Part shown: one piece after another, positions 45,383-57,982 of the stretch
Numbering within the stretch: the first letter of the stretch is position 1
Layout of the letters: every line of letters begins with the position of its first letter
NCBI RefSeq assembly: GCF_028502605.1
Contig: NC_079232.1
Span: forward strand, 3,844,001 to 3,908,000
Source of the DNA: Trichoderma breve
Taxonomy: Eukaryota > Ascomycota > Sordariomycetes > Hypocreales > Hypocreaceae
DNA length: 64,000 nt
Reading direction: 5' to 3'
Made by a program: the position numbers and the translations under genes
The notes under the pieces: model-generated
What the model saw: only the letters and a program-made list of their open reading frames with translations
Databases searched by the model: none
Told to the model about the DNA's origin: nothing

Positions 45383-47407
45383 TTAAACCAAATCCCACTT
45401 GGCCACATACGCCCAGGCCATCGCAACCCGTCCCTTCTTGGCAAGATATTGCTGAGCTGTCACGCCTCGTGCGTCTTGTCCATCCATCGATGTCAACTGC
45501 AGCACCATGACCGACTGCCCTGGCGCTCCTAAGTCTTTAGCATGGACATCGGCCCAGTGCCAGTAGCCATCCGTCTCAATCGGAATAAAATCATCTTTGC
45601 GGCCATCGAGGCCATGAATCTGCAGCAGAAACAGAGAAGGCTTCCCAAGGCCGTGCTTCTCCGCCTTCCAGTGCTCACATAGCTGTGCAAACTGAAATCG
45701 GACAACTTGGCCGCTATTGACGGATATCTGCTTTGATGCAGGCTCAACAGTGTCTTCAGCAATGCCTTCTTGGCCACAATTACCAAAGATTTCCACCGGC
45801 GGACCCTGAGAGCGCCCGACAATGTACTCTTCCCAAGTGATTGTACGGCCATCCTCACGGAACTGGTGTCTGCTGTCAGACGGGAAATGGGTACGGCCAA
45901 ACCTCTCGCCGCTGTTGGTGAACTGGACGGGGCTAAACTCTTTCTTGAATAAGTTGTTGGCTCCGCAAATGTGGCCAGCTCCCCAACAGGCATCGAGAAG
46001 CCTCCAGACACCACCATCAACCCTGACTGCGTTCCATGCATGACCAGTCGCATCGGGAGGTGGTGGTCTTTGTCCTTGTTTCAAGGGAGTATAGCCATAG
46101 CCCTTTCCATGGCCACCAACGACAACACATTCCAGGCCGGCCTTGTTGGCAATGGCCTTGTACGTCTCCGCGTAGCCTTGGCACACAGCCGCACCGTAGC
46201 GTATTGTTTCTTCGGGTGTCATACCTCTGATGTTACCGCTGAAAAATGCCTTGGTATCATACATGATGTTGTGATGAAACCACGTGAAGATGGCTCTTGC
46301 CTTGTCGTTGTATGACGGGAACGGGTCACAGAGTACACGGGCAAGGTATCCCACAACATCATGCTGGGGGAGCTGCTCTCTTGGATATTGGGCGGCAACG
46401 GCATCAGGTCCGCTCCAGTCTCGGCATACCCAGCAATCATTAGCCAATGCTGGCGGAGCTGGTGACGCACGGGAGGAAATGGCTTGGATCTGAGCCACTG
46501 ATGGACGAGAGGCCATTGGGATCGGAGGGGGCCCGTCATCAGCCGCGGCATCAATCTTGGGCCTTGCTGGCATCTTTGGAGGCTCAGTCATACTCCCAAA
46601 TCCCCGTATCTGAACAGTGACAGGTGTAGGCTTTGGCGTTGGCTTTGGTAGAGTCTCCGTGCTCGTCGAAGGTTGGGGCTTAGCTGGCCTGGATGGCAGT
46701 CTGGGAGGGAGGCTAGGTCTGGCTGGCTGGCTCGGTGGTTGGTCCACACTCTGTCTGGCTGCCATCCTCACGGAGTTTTCTCTAATGGCCGCCTGTCTTG
46801 TGACAGCTTCTTCCTTTGCCTTTGCCTCTAGTTCCCGTTTTGTAGGCGGGAGAGGAGGCAAGCTGTTCATATCACAAACCGGTGGCAGCTTGTGCACGAC
46901 GGTCCCGTTGGATCCATTGCTCGTAGTAGAAGAGATGGTCTTGGTCAAAGACAGAGACGACATGGTAGATTGCATCGATGCCTCTGATGAAGCCGAATTG
47001 CGCCGTCCTGAGGGTTTGGGAACGGTAATCGTTGATGTTCGTCGCGGTGGTAGTGCAGGCGACGCCTGGAAGGATCCAGTCCTCGATGGCAACGGCGGAG
47101 GGGCAGAAGCATCTGGTGAGGTCGCATTCTGTGTGTTGCGACGAGGCAATGGTGGCGGTGCATCGGCATTTGCTCTGCCGGGTCTCGGAGGCTGCTGCGG
47201 CGCTGCTTCATGAGCCGAGCCGTTGACGGTCACGACGGGGGCAGTTTGGCTTCGGGATTCGACAGCAGGACGTCCAGGAGGAGGAGGAGGCTTGGGCTTT
47301 TTGCGAGCTGCCTCTGGAGTGCCGACGCTGCTAAAGTTCTTTTGCTTGTTCAGCGCTGCTATCCTCTCCGCCAGCGTATTAAACTGCGGTTCCTCAGTGT
47401 CGGCCAT
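45383..47407 (-). CDS. Transglutaminase-like domain protein with proline-rich N-terminus
   Basis: Single exon, 674 residues from ATG 47407. Residues 1-330 are rich in Pro, Ser and Arg, with several SH3-ligand-like runs (KKPKPPPPPGRP, PPPLPRR). The C-terminal half has a transglutaminase/protease-like core with the triad in order: Cys in AAVCQGYAETYKAI (about 404), His in GHAWNAVRV (about 455) and Asp in WRLLDACWGAG (about 467). This is the fold of the Cyk3 / kyphoscoliosis-peptidase group, which in yeast acts at the division site. This protein lacks an SH3 domain, so it is not a standard Cyk3. Full retention of the triad suggests possible catalysis; the substrate is unknown. Confidence 0.82.
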   Translation of the reverse strand: MADTEEPQFNTLAERIAALNKQKNFSSVGTPEAARKKPKPPPPPGRPAVESRSQTAPVVTVNGSAHEAAPQQPPRPGRANADAPPPLPRRNTQNATSPDASAPPPLPSRTGSFQASPALPPRRTSTITVPKPSGRRNSASSEASMQSTMSSLSLTKTISSTTSNGSNGTVVHKLPPVCDMNSLPPLPPTKRELEAKAKEEAVTRQAAIRENSVRMAARQSVDQPPSQPARPSLPPRLPSRPAKPQPSTSTETLPKPTPKPTPVTVQIRGFGSMTEPPKMPARPKIDAAADDGPPPIPMASRPSVAQIQAISSRASPAPPALANDCWVCRDWSGPDAVAAQYPREQLPQHDVVGYLARVLCDPFPSYNDKARAIFTWFHHNIMYDTKAFFSGNIRGMTPEETIRYGAAVCQGYAETYKAIANKAGLECVVVGGHGKGYGYTPLKQGQRPPPPDATGHAWNAVRVDGGVWRLLDACWGAGHICGANNLFKKEFSPVQFTNSGERFGRTHFPSDSRHQFREDGRTITWEEYIVGRSQGPPVEIFGNCGQEGIAEDTVEPASKQISVNSGQVVRFQFAQLCEHWKAEKHGLGKPSLFLLQIHGLDGRKDDFIPIETDGYWHWADVHAKDLGAPGQSVMVLQLTSMDGQDARGVTAQQYLAKKGRVAMAWAYVAKWDLV

Positions 47408-50076
47408 GGTGTGGATGTCTGATTGATGTGATGTTCTTTTGTGTGCTTTATATCTCAATCTGTTTGTTGGGTTCCTCTCCTGATTGCTAAAGATGACAAC
47501 AGGGAAGAGATGTTGGTGCTTGGCAAGCTGTGGTTGGATGAAGTGGCGAGATTCAAGCTCAGTGAGCAAGTAAAGAGAACGAATGGACGTCTCAGCTTGG
47601 AGCCGCAAATATATTGCAAGAAACTCAATAAAAAAGAATCGAATGCAAAAACGAATAAGAAGCAACAAATTTCCTTCTTTTGATTTTCCTCCAGCTACCC
47701 ACGCATCATCAAAGAGCGACAAGGAAAAGAGCGGTGCTGGACGATGCTGGACGATGCTGAAGCAGACGGTGAAGATTGTTGGAGAAAACTGAGAGACTGA
47801 GCTGGGACCGCCGTTGACATAGATGGCTATTTTTAAGGGCCAAGACACAACTGCACTTGCATTAGCGGTTTGGAAAAGAGACGGAACCAGTTTGCTTTGC
47901 TTTGCACAGCCCACTTGGCTCACGGGGGCTCTGCCGTGTCACTGATACACGTTGTTGGCACCAGCAGTTGCCACCGTGCGAGGTCACTGGTACGCGCGAG
48001 TGATTTCAAATGCTGATAGTCGTGCACAGAGCAGAGTTCCCCAGTCGCAGTGACACTGGTTTAGGCAGATGCGGGCATTTTTTGCAGTCTCGTCTCGTTT
48101 GGGAAATGGGGAGGGAAATGCCGTAAAGAGCTTGCAGAAGAAAAGACGAGCTTCAACGCGTGTTTTGGGCGATTAAATGGATGGGGGCGGCTAAAGCAGG
48201 ACATGTGGCGCGATGAATGCCAGGCCCGCTCGGCAATTGCCTAACCGGGCTGCATTGCATTTGATTTTGCCAGGGGGGTTTGAATTGCTGTAGGATTTGT
48301 CTGAGCTTGATAAGTTGTAAGTGGTGAATAAATGAGTAATACAGAGAGAGAGGTGTTGATGTCAAGGAGATGTAGAAGGCATCAACTGAGGATATCAACA
48401 GGTACCTTAATCAGTGCTGTTGCCTCAGGTATTGCTTGGTACAGCAATCGATCCATGTACTGGTGACTTGAGCGCTGCTGTTGGGTGGACAAAATACAGT
48501 GTGTGTAAGTGTGTGTTTACAGGATCATGACTAGGATCAATTGTGCTCTTATTGATGTGCAGAGTGCATTAGTCGAAGGAGGCTATGACTCACTAAATTG
48601 CAGCTTGGCTCATATTAATAGCCATGGACAGTTGCAGCAAGGCAGCAGACACCAATCCTTTATATACCGGCGACAATTGTTTACATCGTGAAGCAGTAAG
48701 TCGGGCGTCATTTCTGCACTTGTACTGTAACAGGTACTCGACTTACTCGCCTCAACATCAAATGTCCCCTCAACTTATGGCCTACTTACTCAAGACGGGT
48801 GGCCCCGTCTCCGTCAGCTCGGCTTTCCAATGACCTCCTTGTGACCTGGACTGTGGCCAATAGACGGCTCTGGCTCGTCTCGAGAGGGGGATCCAATGGA
48901 TTGTTTGCAGTGGCGAGTGGCTGAATGAGCTCCAACGCAGGTACTCGCACATTGTTCCTCGGCTATTTGTACCTGTACCTGTACATTTTCCCCTCAAGCG
49001 CTGACATTGCACAGGGGTCGAGATGGGAAAAGATGCCGTGAATCAACGCCCTCAGCTCAGCTCTGGACACTTACCATCAATCAACTCTTCCGGTTATGGT
49101 GCTGTACTGTAGCACGATCAATTGTCAAAGCCTCACTCAATACAATCAAGTTAGATCCAAGCACCTACGAAAACTTGCCGCAAGCCCCGCCCGCCTCTTC
49201 TGCCCCTCCCCTCCTCCAGTTCAGCCGTATGTCGCCGTCTTACTTCATTCTAACCCTCCACTCTGCTGTAGTGCAACCAGCCCCGGCCCTACCTAGCCCA
49301 AAAGCCAGCACACCCCCATAATTACAGGGCCAAACTCTCCAAAAACTAGCGCCAGCCGCCTAAACGGTCGCCTGTCCTCGCATCCACCCCGCTGGCCGGC
49401 CCCTCTACCCGCCTGGCCCATCTTCTGATTCTTCAACACTTCCCTCCCCACATCCACATCCATGTTGGCCGACTCCAGCCAGACCAAACGAAGAGACAAC
49501 GCAAGCAAGACGAACAGAGTTGCAACAAAGGCCGAGAACCCGCCAAGGCGCCGCAGATTGCCCTTTGTCCGACCAACGCCAATTTGGCTCCAACTTACTT
49601 TCTCTTGCCGTTTGTTCAGTGCTGTTGTGCGGGTTTCCTGACAGCATTCGTTACGCTGTGGCTGCTCTGCTCTACTCTTAACTCTCTTCTCCTCTCCTCT
49701 CGCCGTCCATCTGGTGCTGTCGCAACCCCGAATATCACCGTCTTCCCGTCTCTCGAATCCCTACATCGGCGGCAGTACAGTATCAACACCAGCATAGTCA
49801 CCGGCATCTTTTATTCGGTCAATCTCGAGTCTCGGCGCCGGGTCACGTTGTAGCCTCTTTGCGCCGCAATCCCATTCCGTCGTCCTAGCGTCGCATCTCC
49901 TCTTTTCGCCACTTCCCATCGGCAGGTTGCGCGCTCTCGGCCGACAAGCCTTGCCAAACCGTCCAAACCGTCGAGACATCTCCTCCCGGCATCGTCTGAG
50001 GCCCTGAGGAGCGCGCTTCCTCTCACCAGCGTCGCCCTCTCGCCTGCCTGCTGTCGCTCTCACAACGTATCCCATC
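47408..50076. other. 2.7-kb divergent intergenic region
   Basis: Lies between two divergent genes. Two overlapping copies of the 10-mer GTACCTGTAC are at 48969-48984. The last 500 bases before the F-box gene are C/T-rich, as in a fungal leader. No gene is supported. Confidence 0.5.
48969..48984. repeat. Two overlapping copies of 10-mer GTACCTGTAC
   Basis: Copies at 48969-48978 and 48975-48984 share GTAC; this is the reverse complement of the copies near 8, 34 and 36 kb. Confidence 0.6.
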
Positions 50077-53000
50077 ATGGCCACGAGCGATGCCGGCGAC
50101 GAGGTGGCGGCCCAGCCCAACAAGCAGCGACTCACTTTTGTCGACTTGCCCACCGAGACTCAGCGGGAAATCATCTCACATGTACGAAGTCCCTTGTTTC
50201 AAGCTCATCTCTCCAGAGGATTCCGAAAATTCCCACCCATTTTGCATCCCCATGCTTACGTGTGCCCTCTTGGTCCTCTCATCTAGTGCTCCCAGAGCGA
50301 TCTGATATGTCTTGCTCTCGTCTCCCGCCATTTTCACGAACTCGCCTCGGCTCAGCTATACAGGAACTTCCACATCATCTTCCCCGACGATGACGACCTC
50401 AACTTCGACTCTCCCATCGACGGTCTTGCCGGCGGTCTTGATACTTTCACCACCAGTAATTATGATTATGCCAAGCATCTGAGGGATCTATCCATGGACA
50501 CTCTCAGCGCTGGACTTAAGGGAGAGTGCTGTTACCAATCCTATCTGTATAGTGCCAGTTGCGGCAAGTTTCTAAACACGCTCCTGCACCTTACACTCAG
50601 AAAAGCCAGATCGCTTGAGGTTTTCCGGTGAGTCGCCGTCTGGAACCTGCCCAATTGCACCCAAGATCCCAATCATCGGGGGGTTTCGTCTCAGTGAGGC
50701 ATGCTAAGTCTCGGCGCTTTAGATGGAACATCCGTGTGGAACTCAGCAGACCTGTCTACCGCGAACTGCATAGAATCGCATCGCTGAAAAAGCTGCATAT
50801 ACGGATGCAGGCGGGAGACTCATACTACGTACAGCCGCCCCCGCTGCCCGTCTCCATCGATCCTCACCCCCAGCCAGAATCGACAAACCATTGGGGAGGC
50901 ATTCCGCCGCTTGCTCCTCTCAGCTTGCTGCCTCCGCCTCCGGGCGTCGTGCCACCTGTTGTCAGCGGTCCCCCGCCTTCTCTCCTACCGCCGTCGTCCA
51001 AGTCAGCGCCTAAGAATAAGACTGGGAAGCGTGTGACTGGTGCAAAGGAGCCATCTACGTTTTCGGGGTTCAAGAACCTCCAGAGCCTCAGTGTGCTGGA
51101 TATCGAAAACCTCGATATCGTGAGCGAGCTTAATGCCTGCATCAAGAACTCTAGCTCAACGCTTACTGAACTACAACTATCCTTTTCGGATGGGTTGGCA
51201 AGCCGGGCGCGTAAGCCGCCGCCTGATTCCGACGCAGACGATTCTGATGTCGAGGACGAGTTCCAGGTTCTCCCAGCTACCCAGAACAACAATGGTAGCA
51301 GCTTCGACTCCAAGTCATATAGGGTATACGAGGAGCGGAGACTTCAAGAAGCCGTCCTTGGCAAAATATTCCAGCTATTTTCACCGCCACCTGGAGCGCC
51401 GCGTAAAGCTGACACTGTCGAATCTGAGCAAGAGGATGATAAGAAGGGACCGGAGGCTTCGGCAGCAGATGTTCGAGAAGCATTCATCGAATCCATAAAG
51501 AATGCATCTACCAAACTCATGACGATTACCAGTGGATCTTCCAATTTCTCTGCCTCTGCGCAAGATATGCTTGATACCATAGCCAAGGCGGCGCGGAATT
51601 ATGTAGATTCTGTCGATACATCAGCACTGACTGGCGGGCAGCCAGACCCCCAAAACCAGGAGGCTGTAACAAGCACCACCAACGGTGTATCTCAGGGCGA
51701 GTCTTCAACTGCAGCGGACGAGACAACTGCTACGTCTCCCCCTATTAAGGAAGTTGAAGAGGAATCTAGTGCCAAGGCAAGTGAGACGACGGTGCCTAGC
51801 GAAAGTTCGTCTAGCAAGGCACCAAAGAGGAACGGCGTCGACGCTTCTCCTGAAGATATCGACATTGCCCATATCGAAGTTCTTGGGGATGGTTTTGAAG
51901 AAGCCGAGGATTCCAGCCTTCCAGATGGTACCGATTCCAAGCCTGTGGAAGGAGACACCTCTGAAACAGACCCTGGTCAAACTGGTTCTTCCTCTGGCTC
52001 TGCTACTCCTACACCAGCGGCTGATGCGGCCGTAGCCCCCTCCATGACGCCTGGCAACGCCACTCAATCCTCTGCACACAAGGTCAACTTGGAGAACCTG
52101 ATGACCAAACTTGACTCATTCCGGAACCAGAGCGAAGCCATAGGGAAGAAAATCAACGACCTGCATGCTCAAGGCTCGGCAATAGATCATACGCAGATCA
52201 AAGATGCTGACGCCCAACTCAGGGGCTTCAGTGCCATGGTCACTGACCTCCAGAACGAAATCCAGGTTATCGAGGAGGAGATGGATGAGTCGGAGCGCCG
52301 GGCAGCAGGCGTTAATACCAAGAGCATGAGCGACTATGTCCGCCGCACAAGAGGCCTGATGCTCACATCCCTGAGCATCTACCTTATCCCCGTCAAGGCA
52401 TCCGTTTTGTCGCAGACCATCAATCTATCGTGCCTTAAGCAGATCACCCTTCTCAATGTTGGAGACCAGGCGGCCATCTGGTCTTTGTTCACTAAGGCAA
52501 ACAAGGTGCGGCCGCTGCCGTTGAGGAGCATCTTCACAGACAACGTGTGCAATCAATTCCTCGTTTTTGCCTCTCAGCTCGAGGAGATACATGACCTATT
52601 TTTGCTCGAGCGCAGCCCTAAGAGCAAGCCCGAGACCCTTTCCATGCCGAGCTTTGCAAATATGGACCAGATTCGTAGGCTTGTTCTCAAGAAGCATATT
52701 GGCCACCTTAGGCGATTGATGATCAAGGATGAAGCCAGCGGCACTCGCTGGGACTGTAATGAGAAGACGATGATTCTCATTTGCACCCAGGGACGAAAAC
52801 TCGAGGAATTGGCACTGAGCATGAATATTCAGGCTGTGGTAAGTCAAACCGATCTCTATAAACATTTGTTACATAAAGCTAACCTGAGCAGCATATTTTC
52901 ATGCAATACTTTTCTGGTCTCGTTAGCCTGCGCGCAATCAACATCTTACACTTCCGCAACAATGATACTTGCATCTGGGTTGTTAGAGAAATCCTGAGAT

Positions 53001-53362
53001 TCATTGTAGACAATCTGTCGCACTATCCAGAGCTCAAGCTAGAATGGATCGCAATGGAAGACGATCGTGTTGACCGAGTGATCCGGCCGTCGGACGAGGC
53101 CAACGACGCCCCAGATGAGCGAAACAACAACAAGCGGGCCAAGGGCAAGAGCAAGGACAAATTCCCAGTTACGACACCTCTGGGCCCCCACGGCAACATG
53201 TTTCCGCCTCTCCCGCTGGAGGGCCTCGACTCGGAGAGCGATAGCGATGACGAGTTTAACGGAGGGTCTCGCCTGCGATTCAAGACGGTTGGACCGCTGC
53301 AGTTTTACGATGTTTGGGGAGTCAAGATCTTTGACAAGGAGATTCGTAGTGGAAGACTATGA
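50077..53362 (+). CDS. Large F-box protein
   Basis: Exons 50077-50181, 50287-50627, 50723-52838 and 52892-53362 give 1010 residues, all junctions GT-AG and in frame. The F-box lies at about 20-55 (LTFVDLPTETQREII ... DLICLALVSRHFHELAS). It is followed by leucine-rich stretches (LHLTLRKARSLEVFR, LQSLSVLDIENL) typical of a degenerate repeat domain. A long disordered Pro/Ser/Glu-rich segment sits in the middle, with a possible coiled coil (MTKLDSFRNQSEAIGKKIND), and a structured C-terminal part follows. F-box proteins link substrates to SCF ubiquitin ligases; the substrate is unknown. The acceptor of intron 1 could be either 50286 or 50295, both in frame. Confidence 0.83.
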
Positions 53363-55220
53363 AGAAGTAGCGTACGAAAAATAATTACTGGTACAGCAAC
53401 AAAGCGATCAGCGAATGGAAATAACATTATTTTCCAATTGTACATAACTATAGGACCGAAACAGATTTGGGCGAGCCGGTTGGGGCTCAGATATAGGGCA
53501 TAACGGCACAAGGCGTCTATTAGCGAAGCGCAACAAAATATCCACGGGGATGCTGCGTTACAATTTTCGGATTTGGGTAGGAGAGAATTACAAGTAGTTT
53601 AGTTACAGTGAAAAAGAATTCAGAAGGATGAGTTACTGAAGTGGTCGATGTGTACATGAGTGATAGATTCTATACGTGGATGGGTAGAATCAAGATAGCA
53701 GTGGCTTCTGAGGAGTGATATAGACGCCCTTCCTTGCATGTGCTTGTCCTGCATGTTGCAAGAAGTGTGGCTAAGAAAAGAAGTGCAATGTATTATCTTC
53801 TTTTGGAACTTGTATTGAAGTATTGAAAAATATTGCAGGGAGATCCCTGGCAACTCGACCTTACATACATTTTAAAGGACATGTTTGATTGGCAGTAATG
53901 TGGCGGAGGTGGGATTTAGGGTGTGTTGCTTTGGCCTCTTCCACTGGCCACCTTGAATCACACAAAGATAGATATATGCATGTATATGCCCGGAGGAGAA
54001 GGAAAATGTGTTCGTTATGAGTGAGAATTTGTCCGTGGGAAGCCATGCAAGGGAAAATTTGCGATCATGTTGTGTTTGAACAGTGTAGGGTATGTTATGG
54101 TTTCTGTGCTGCCCCCACGCTGCTACATTATTTACTACCTAGGTACGAAAAAGAGGAATAATTGAGATAACTAAGGCCTGAATGAGACATGAGAAGTTTA
54201 GGAATTGCTTGTGATGATCATAATTGGCACGAAATGAGATGGCGAAGCAGGAAGGCTTGGCCAGTCATCGTATCACTGTACGTGCATAGAGAAACCCAAG
54301 ATGCATCGTAGAGTAGGACTTCGGGCTGTGTCGTCACATCAGCCCACATGTGTCGCAGCTTTTGTCAGGATTTCCAGCAGGATGAAGTAGGCGACACACC
54401 CTCCTATTTGATGTAGATAGAATCCTTGACCTTGGTAGTGGCATCGAGTTCTTGTACTTGTTCCTACTAGGTACCAAGTATTGTGACAATTTTGATGCCG
54501 TAGGTGATAACACATTCCCAATGGAGAAATCGGCAAGGGACAAGGAAGATATATATGTGAGTGCTGTTTTGTTGATAGAGGTTGATTCAGACTTGGTGTA
54601 AGTTACAGTGGTTTCGTGGATTCGGGCTTGGGCTGATATCTGAAGCGGCCGAAGTCGGCGGCATCACGAGGCTATCTCTACCGCTGGTGAGCGCAACATG
54701 CACGGATGAACTTACTTGTACGCCTATGATGTGTTTGGCATTGGTTCTGCTTTGGCGTCAAAGTATCTTGGTCACATTGTAGACCTAATAGTAACTGAGC
54801 AGACATGTGTTGGTAGAGGCTATGCTCGTGGCGGTGCCAGTACACCGCTGCTGGAGGTGTGCTTCTCCTCTTCCTACCCCAACATCTATCAGTGGTACTT
54901 GATGCTCGATTATTGTATCTATACAGCAGATAGGAAAATTCGGTTTGTCGAGGCCTCCCATCGGGCATCAACCAACCACAGCCTCGTCACTCGCTTAATG
55001 AGACAGGGAACACTGGGCTTTGGAAAGGCAGCCGGCAGCCAACCAAACAAGGCCACAAATGCAACGCCAAGTACTACGGAAGAAGTATGGACCGACAACC
55101 AATCAGCAATGTTCACGATCGCTCATGCTTTCAGCCCAACATCAGAAGCGGGGGTTCAATATCGATTCCAATCTCATAACTTGTGTCGATACATGGGCTG
55201 AATCTCCAGTCAGGCCAAGC
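53363..55220. other. Intergenic 1.9 kb
   Basis: Small open frames at 54716-55201 have no coding character. No gene is supported. Confidence 0.5.
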
Positions 55221-57982
55221 ATGGAAGAAGCTCACAAGCCAGAGTATCAACATTTCATTCCTCAGTTCCTACTGAGAAACTTCTCTCACAAATATGCACC
55301 CCCCGGAAAGTCTAAAGAGGGGAAATCCAAGAAGCGCGACCACAAGAAGAAGATGTACCCTGGAGACCAAGCGGTGAACAGCCTTTGCCTATCTGATGAT
55401 GAATTTTCCTTTGATGAAAGTTCGGTAAGGCGTACTTGTGGCTTGGAAAATATGTATGTGAATCCGACAAAACCGTTGCAAGACCATGGTCATCTTGAGA
55501 AAAAGTTCGCCGTCTTTGAGAACAAAGCGAGCTGCATCTATCGCAAAATTATCAAGGCCTATCAAGATGGAAAGCCGGCTATATGGCTGAAGAGAACGGA
55601 GAAAGATGTATTGCGAAAGTTCGTTTTCTTACTCGCCGATCGTGGAGAGCAATACCACCGAAAGTACAACGTAGACAGCATGCAGGATTATGATGATGGC
55701 GACAAGGAGCTTTTACAACACTACATGACAAAGCACGGCTTCACCAAACCGATTGATGTCTGGTTTCAGAGCTTGGAGACGATTATAGATTTGGACATTG
55801 ACACAAAGGGATGTTGGAAACGGCACATTTGCGAGAGCATTTACTTCCCTATTGCCGATTCGTTCATTGACCACATCTGCGATTTGTACATGGCTATCTG
55901 CACACCAGCAAACCATGATGAAGAGTTTGTTCTTACAGACAATTGCTATAACGTGCGTGAGGGGCGGACTGTTGCTTATTTTGATGTTAGTACAGGCAAG
56001 CATACCAGTATGGGTCCTTGCTTTCACAGATTTGCACCGATTTCTCCGAGGCTTATAATAGTCCTACGGTCTGCCTATCTGCCTGAGCCCCTTGAGGATG
56101 CGGATCCGGCCATTAAGGAGTGGCGGCAATTCCAGAGGCAGCTGTGGATTGACTCTCTCTATGGCAAGAGCGGAATTGAATCTATCCTGGAAGATCTCCC
56201 TATCCGAAAAGCAACAAATAGCTATATGGAAATAGTCAACGGGAGGCTAGCGCCAAGATCTGGACGGAACCACCGCTTGGATATAAATGACAGTTTCTGC
56301 TTTACAATCTTCAAAATACCTACTCGCCATGTCCGAATCATCAATGGCCTCCTAATTGATCACGCGTTCCATGGCTCGAGGATCATTTTCAATCGGAAAG
56401 ACATCTTCCTGGACTTGATGGAATGGTATTTAACAGAACCGTGCGAGGTAGGGAAAAATTTAACGGGAAAGAACGTACCTAAGCAGATAAAGTACATTGA
56501 AGGCTTGTCTCAGTTTATGTTACGTGAAGGAAGGGAGATTAACCCCAAAGTAATCTTTTGGCCAAGTGAGGATCGCGACCTGAATCACTTCCAGCTTAAG
56601 AACATTGCTGGAGCGCGGTTCTTGGAAGGGGCGAGGACAGGGAAGGACGGCATGGGTTCTAATTTTGACGAAATTTATGAAAGACTGGGTACGATTACAC
56701 TTCTTCATCTATATCTTTACTGGAGATGCTAATCGTGCGTGGTAGGTGGGACAGTGGCGACTTTTGATGAAGATATGGCAATAGCCAATACCATGCTCCA
56801 GATCTGGACCAGATGTGTGGATTTAGATTGGGAATCCCCGGAATATGAATCGATTCGCCGTAACAAACTTGCCTGCCTTTTAGACGGGTATCAACGGCAG
56901 TCATGTTCTAGGTTTTGGATGTTTTTAAAGTGGATGAGGCTGGCCCAAGAATGGGGCCTCAAGTCGATACAAACCATTGCACCATTTTTTGGAGAAGCAT
57001 GCCGGGGATCAGAGGACATGCTTGCACATGGTTAATTCCGCCATCCCTTACATCTAATATTCATATAACTAACGTAATATTCACAGCACTCCCGGTAATA
57101 CAAGAGCACGAACTCAATATAGCGATGTATAAGTCTTTTAACGAGCACATGGCCCTAATCAGAGGAACTGGGTGTGGCCTAGAATCAATGGGGCTTTTCT
57201 CACTATTTGGTGACGAGAGTTGGAGAATTCCAACACCCTTTTCTCACCTGAACCAGCCGTGCAAAAACCATGGAGATAAAGATGGACCTGATGTCAAGAA
57301 GACAATCCGTTCTTCATCATTTGACAGTGCGAAGCGGAAAGCATCAACGCAATCTCCCCACCGGAATCAGCGGTTCAAGTATAACGAGATTAAAGAGAAA
57401 GTTGGGGTTAGCAAAGCAACCCATTCCTCGCTATTTGATACCGAGAACAGGAAAATACCAACGGGCCCCATCGAACAGACTAAGCCATGCGATGATAACA
57501 AGGCGAAAGATGAATCTGATATAAAGAAGACAGCCCATCCCTCGCTATTTCACAACGAGGGCTGGAAACCGCCGACAGACTTTGTCGACCCGAAGGAGAA
57601 AGCTGACGGGCAGCTTGAGCACGACAGAAAGATGATACTCATGACGTGCACTGCATTGGTTATTGTTGCCGCGCTAATGCTTTCGTTGTTGGGAATTTGT
57701 AGCTATCTTCTGGCGCATCTTTTTCATTTTCTCGTATGGCTGTTAGACAGTCTACCATGGCTATTGGACACTCTTTCGCCCGCTTTTTACACCCTAGGGC
57801 GATTTTTGTTGGGAACTTGTAGCTATCTTCTGGCGCTTCTCATTGATTTTCTCGTGTGGCTGTTAGACAGTCTGGCATGGCTATTGGACACTCTTTCGGC
57901 TGGATTTTATGGCCTGGGGCGATGTTTGTTCTTTCTGGGGCTGCTGTTGGTTCATTCTTGTTCGGTTGTTCTCGATGCCTAG
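55221..57982 (+). CDS. DUF4238-type protein with tandem repeats and C-terminal membrane repeats
   Basis: Exons 55221-56688, 56746-57030 and 57087-57982 give 882 residues; both introns (57 and 56 nt) are GT-AG and keep frame. The N-terminus (EYQHFIPQFLLRNFS) is the hallmark of DUF4238 proteins, and the following 450 residues fit that family. Function of the family is unknown. After the domain, about residues 610-760 hold four degenerate ~38-40-residue repeats (SLF..E..K.PT....PC...KD..DIKKT). The C-terminal ~110 residues are almost entirely hydrophobic and contain a duplicated ~41-residue unit (LLGxCSYLLAxL ... FLVWLLDSL.WLLDTLS). The start is the Met closest to the domain; earlier in-frame Mets exist. 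Confidence 0.75.
57180..57610 (+). repeat. Four degenerate ~115-bp coding repeats
   Basis: Units start at about GLFSLFGDE, SSSFDSAKR, SSLFDTENR and PSLFHNEGW. They share the SLF start and a KKT/KAT-H end. Confidence 0.65.
57686..57930 (+). repeat. Duplicated 123-bp membrane-segment unit
   Basis: TTGTTGGGAA at 57686 and 57809 starts two copies that are about 80-90% alike by eye and encode two hydrophobic 41-residue units. Confidence 0.8.
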
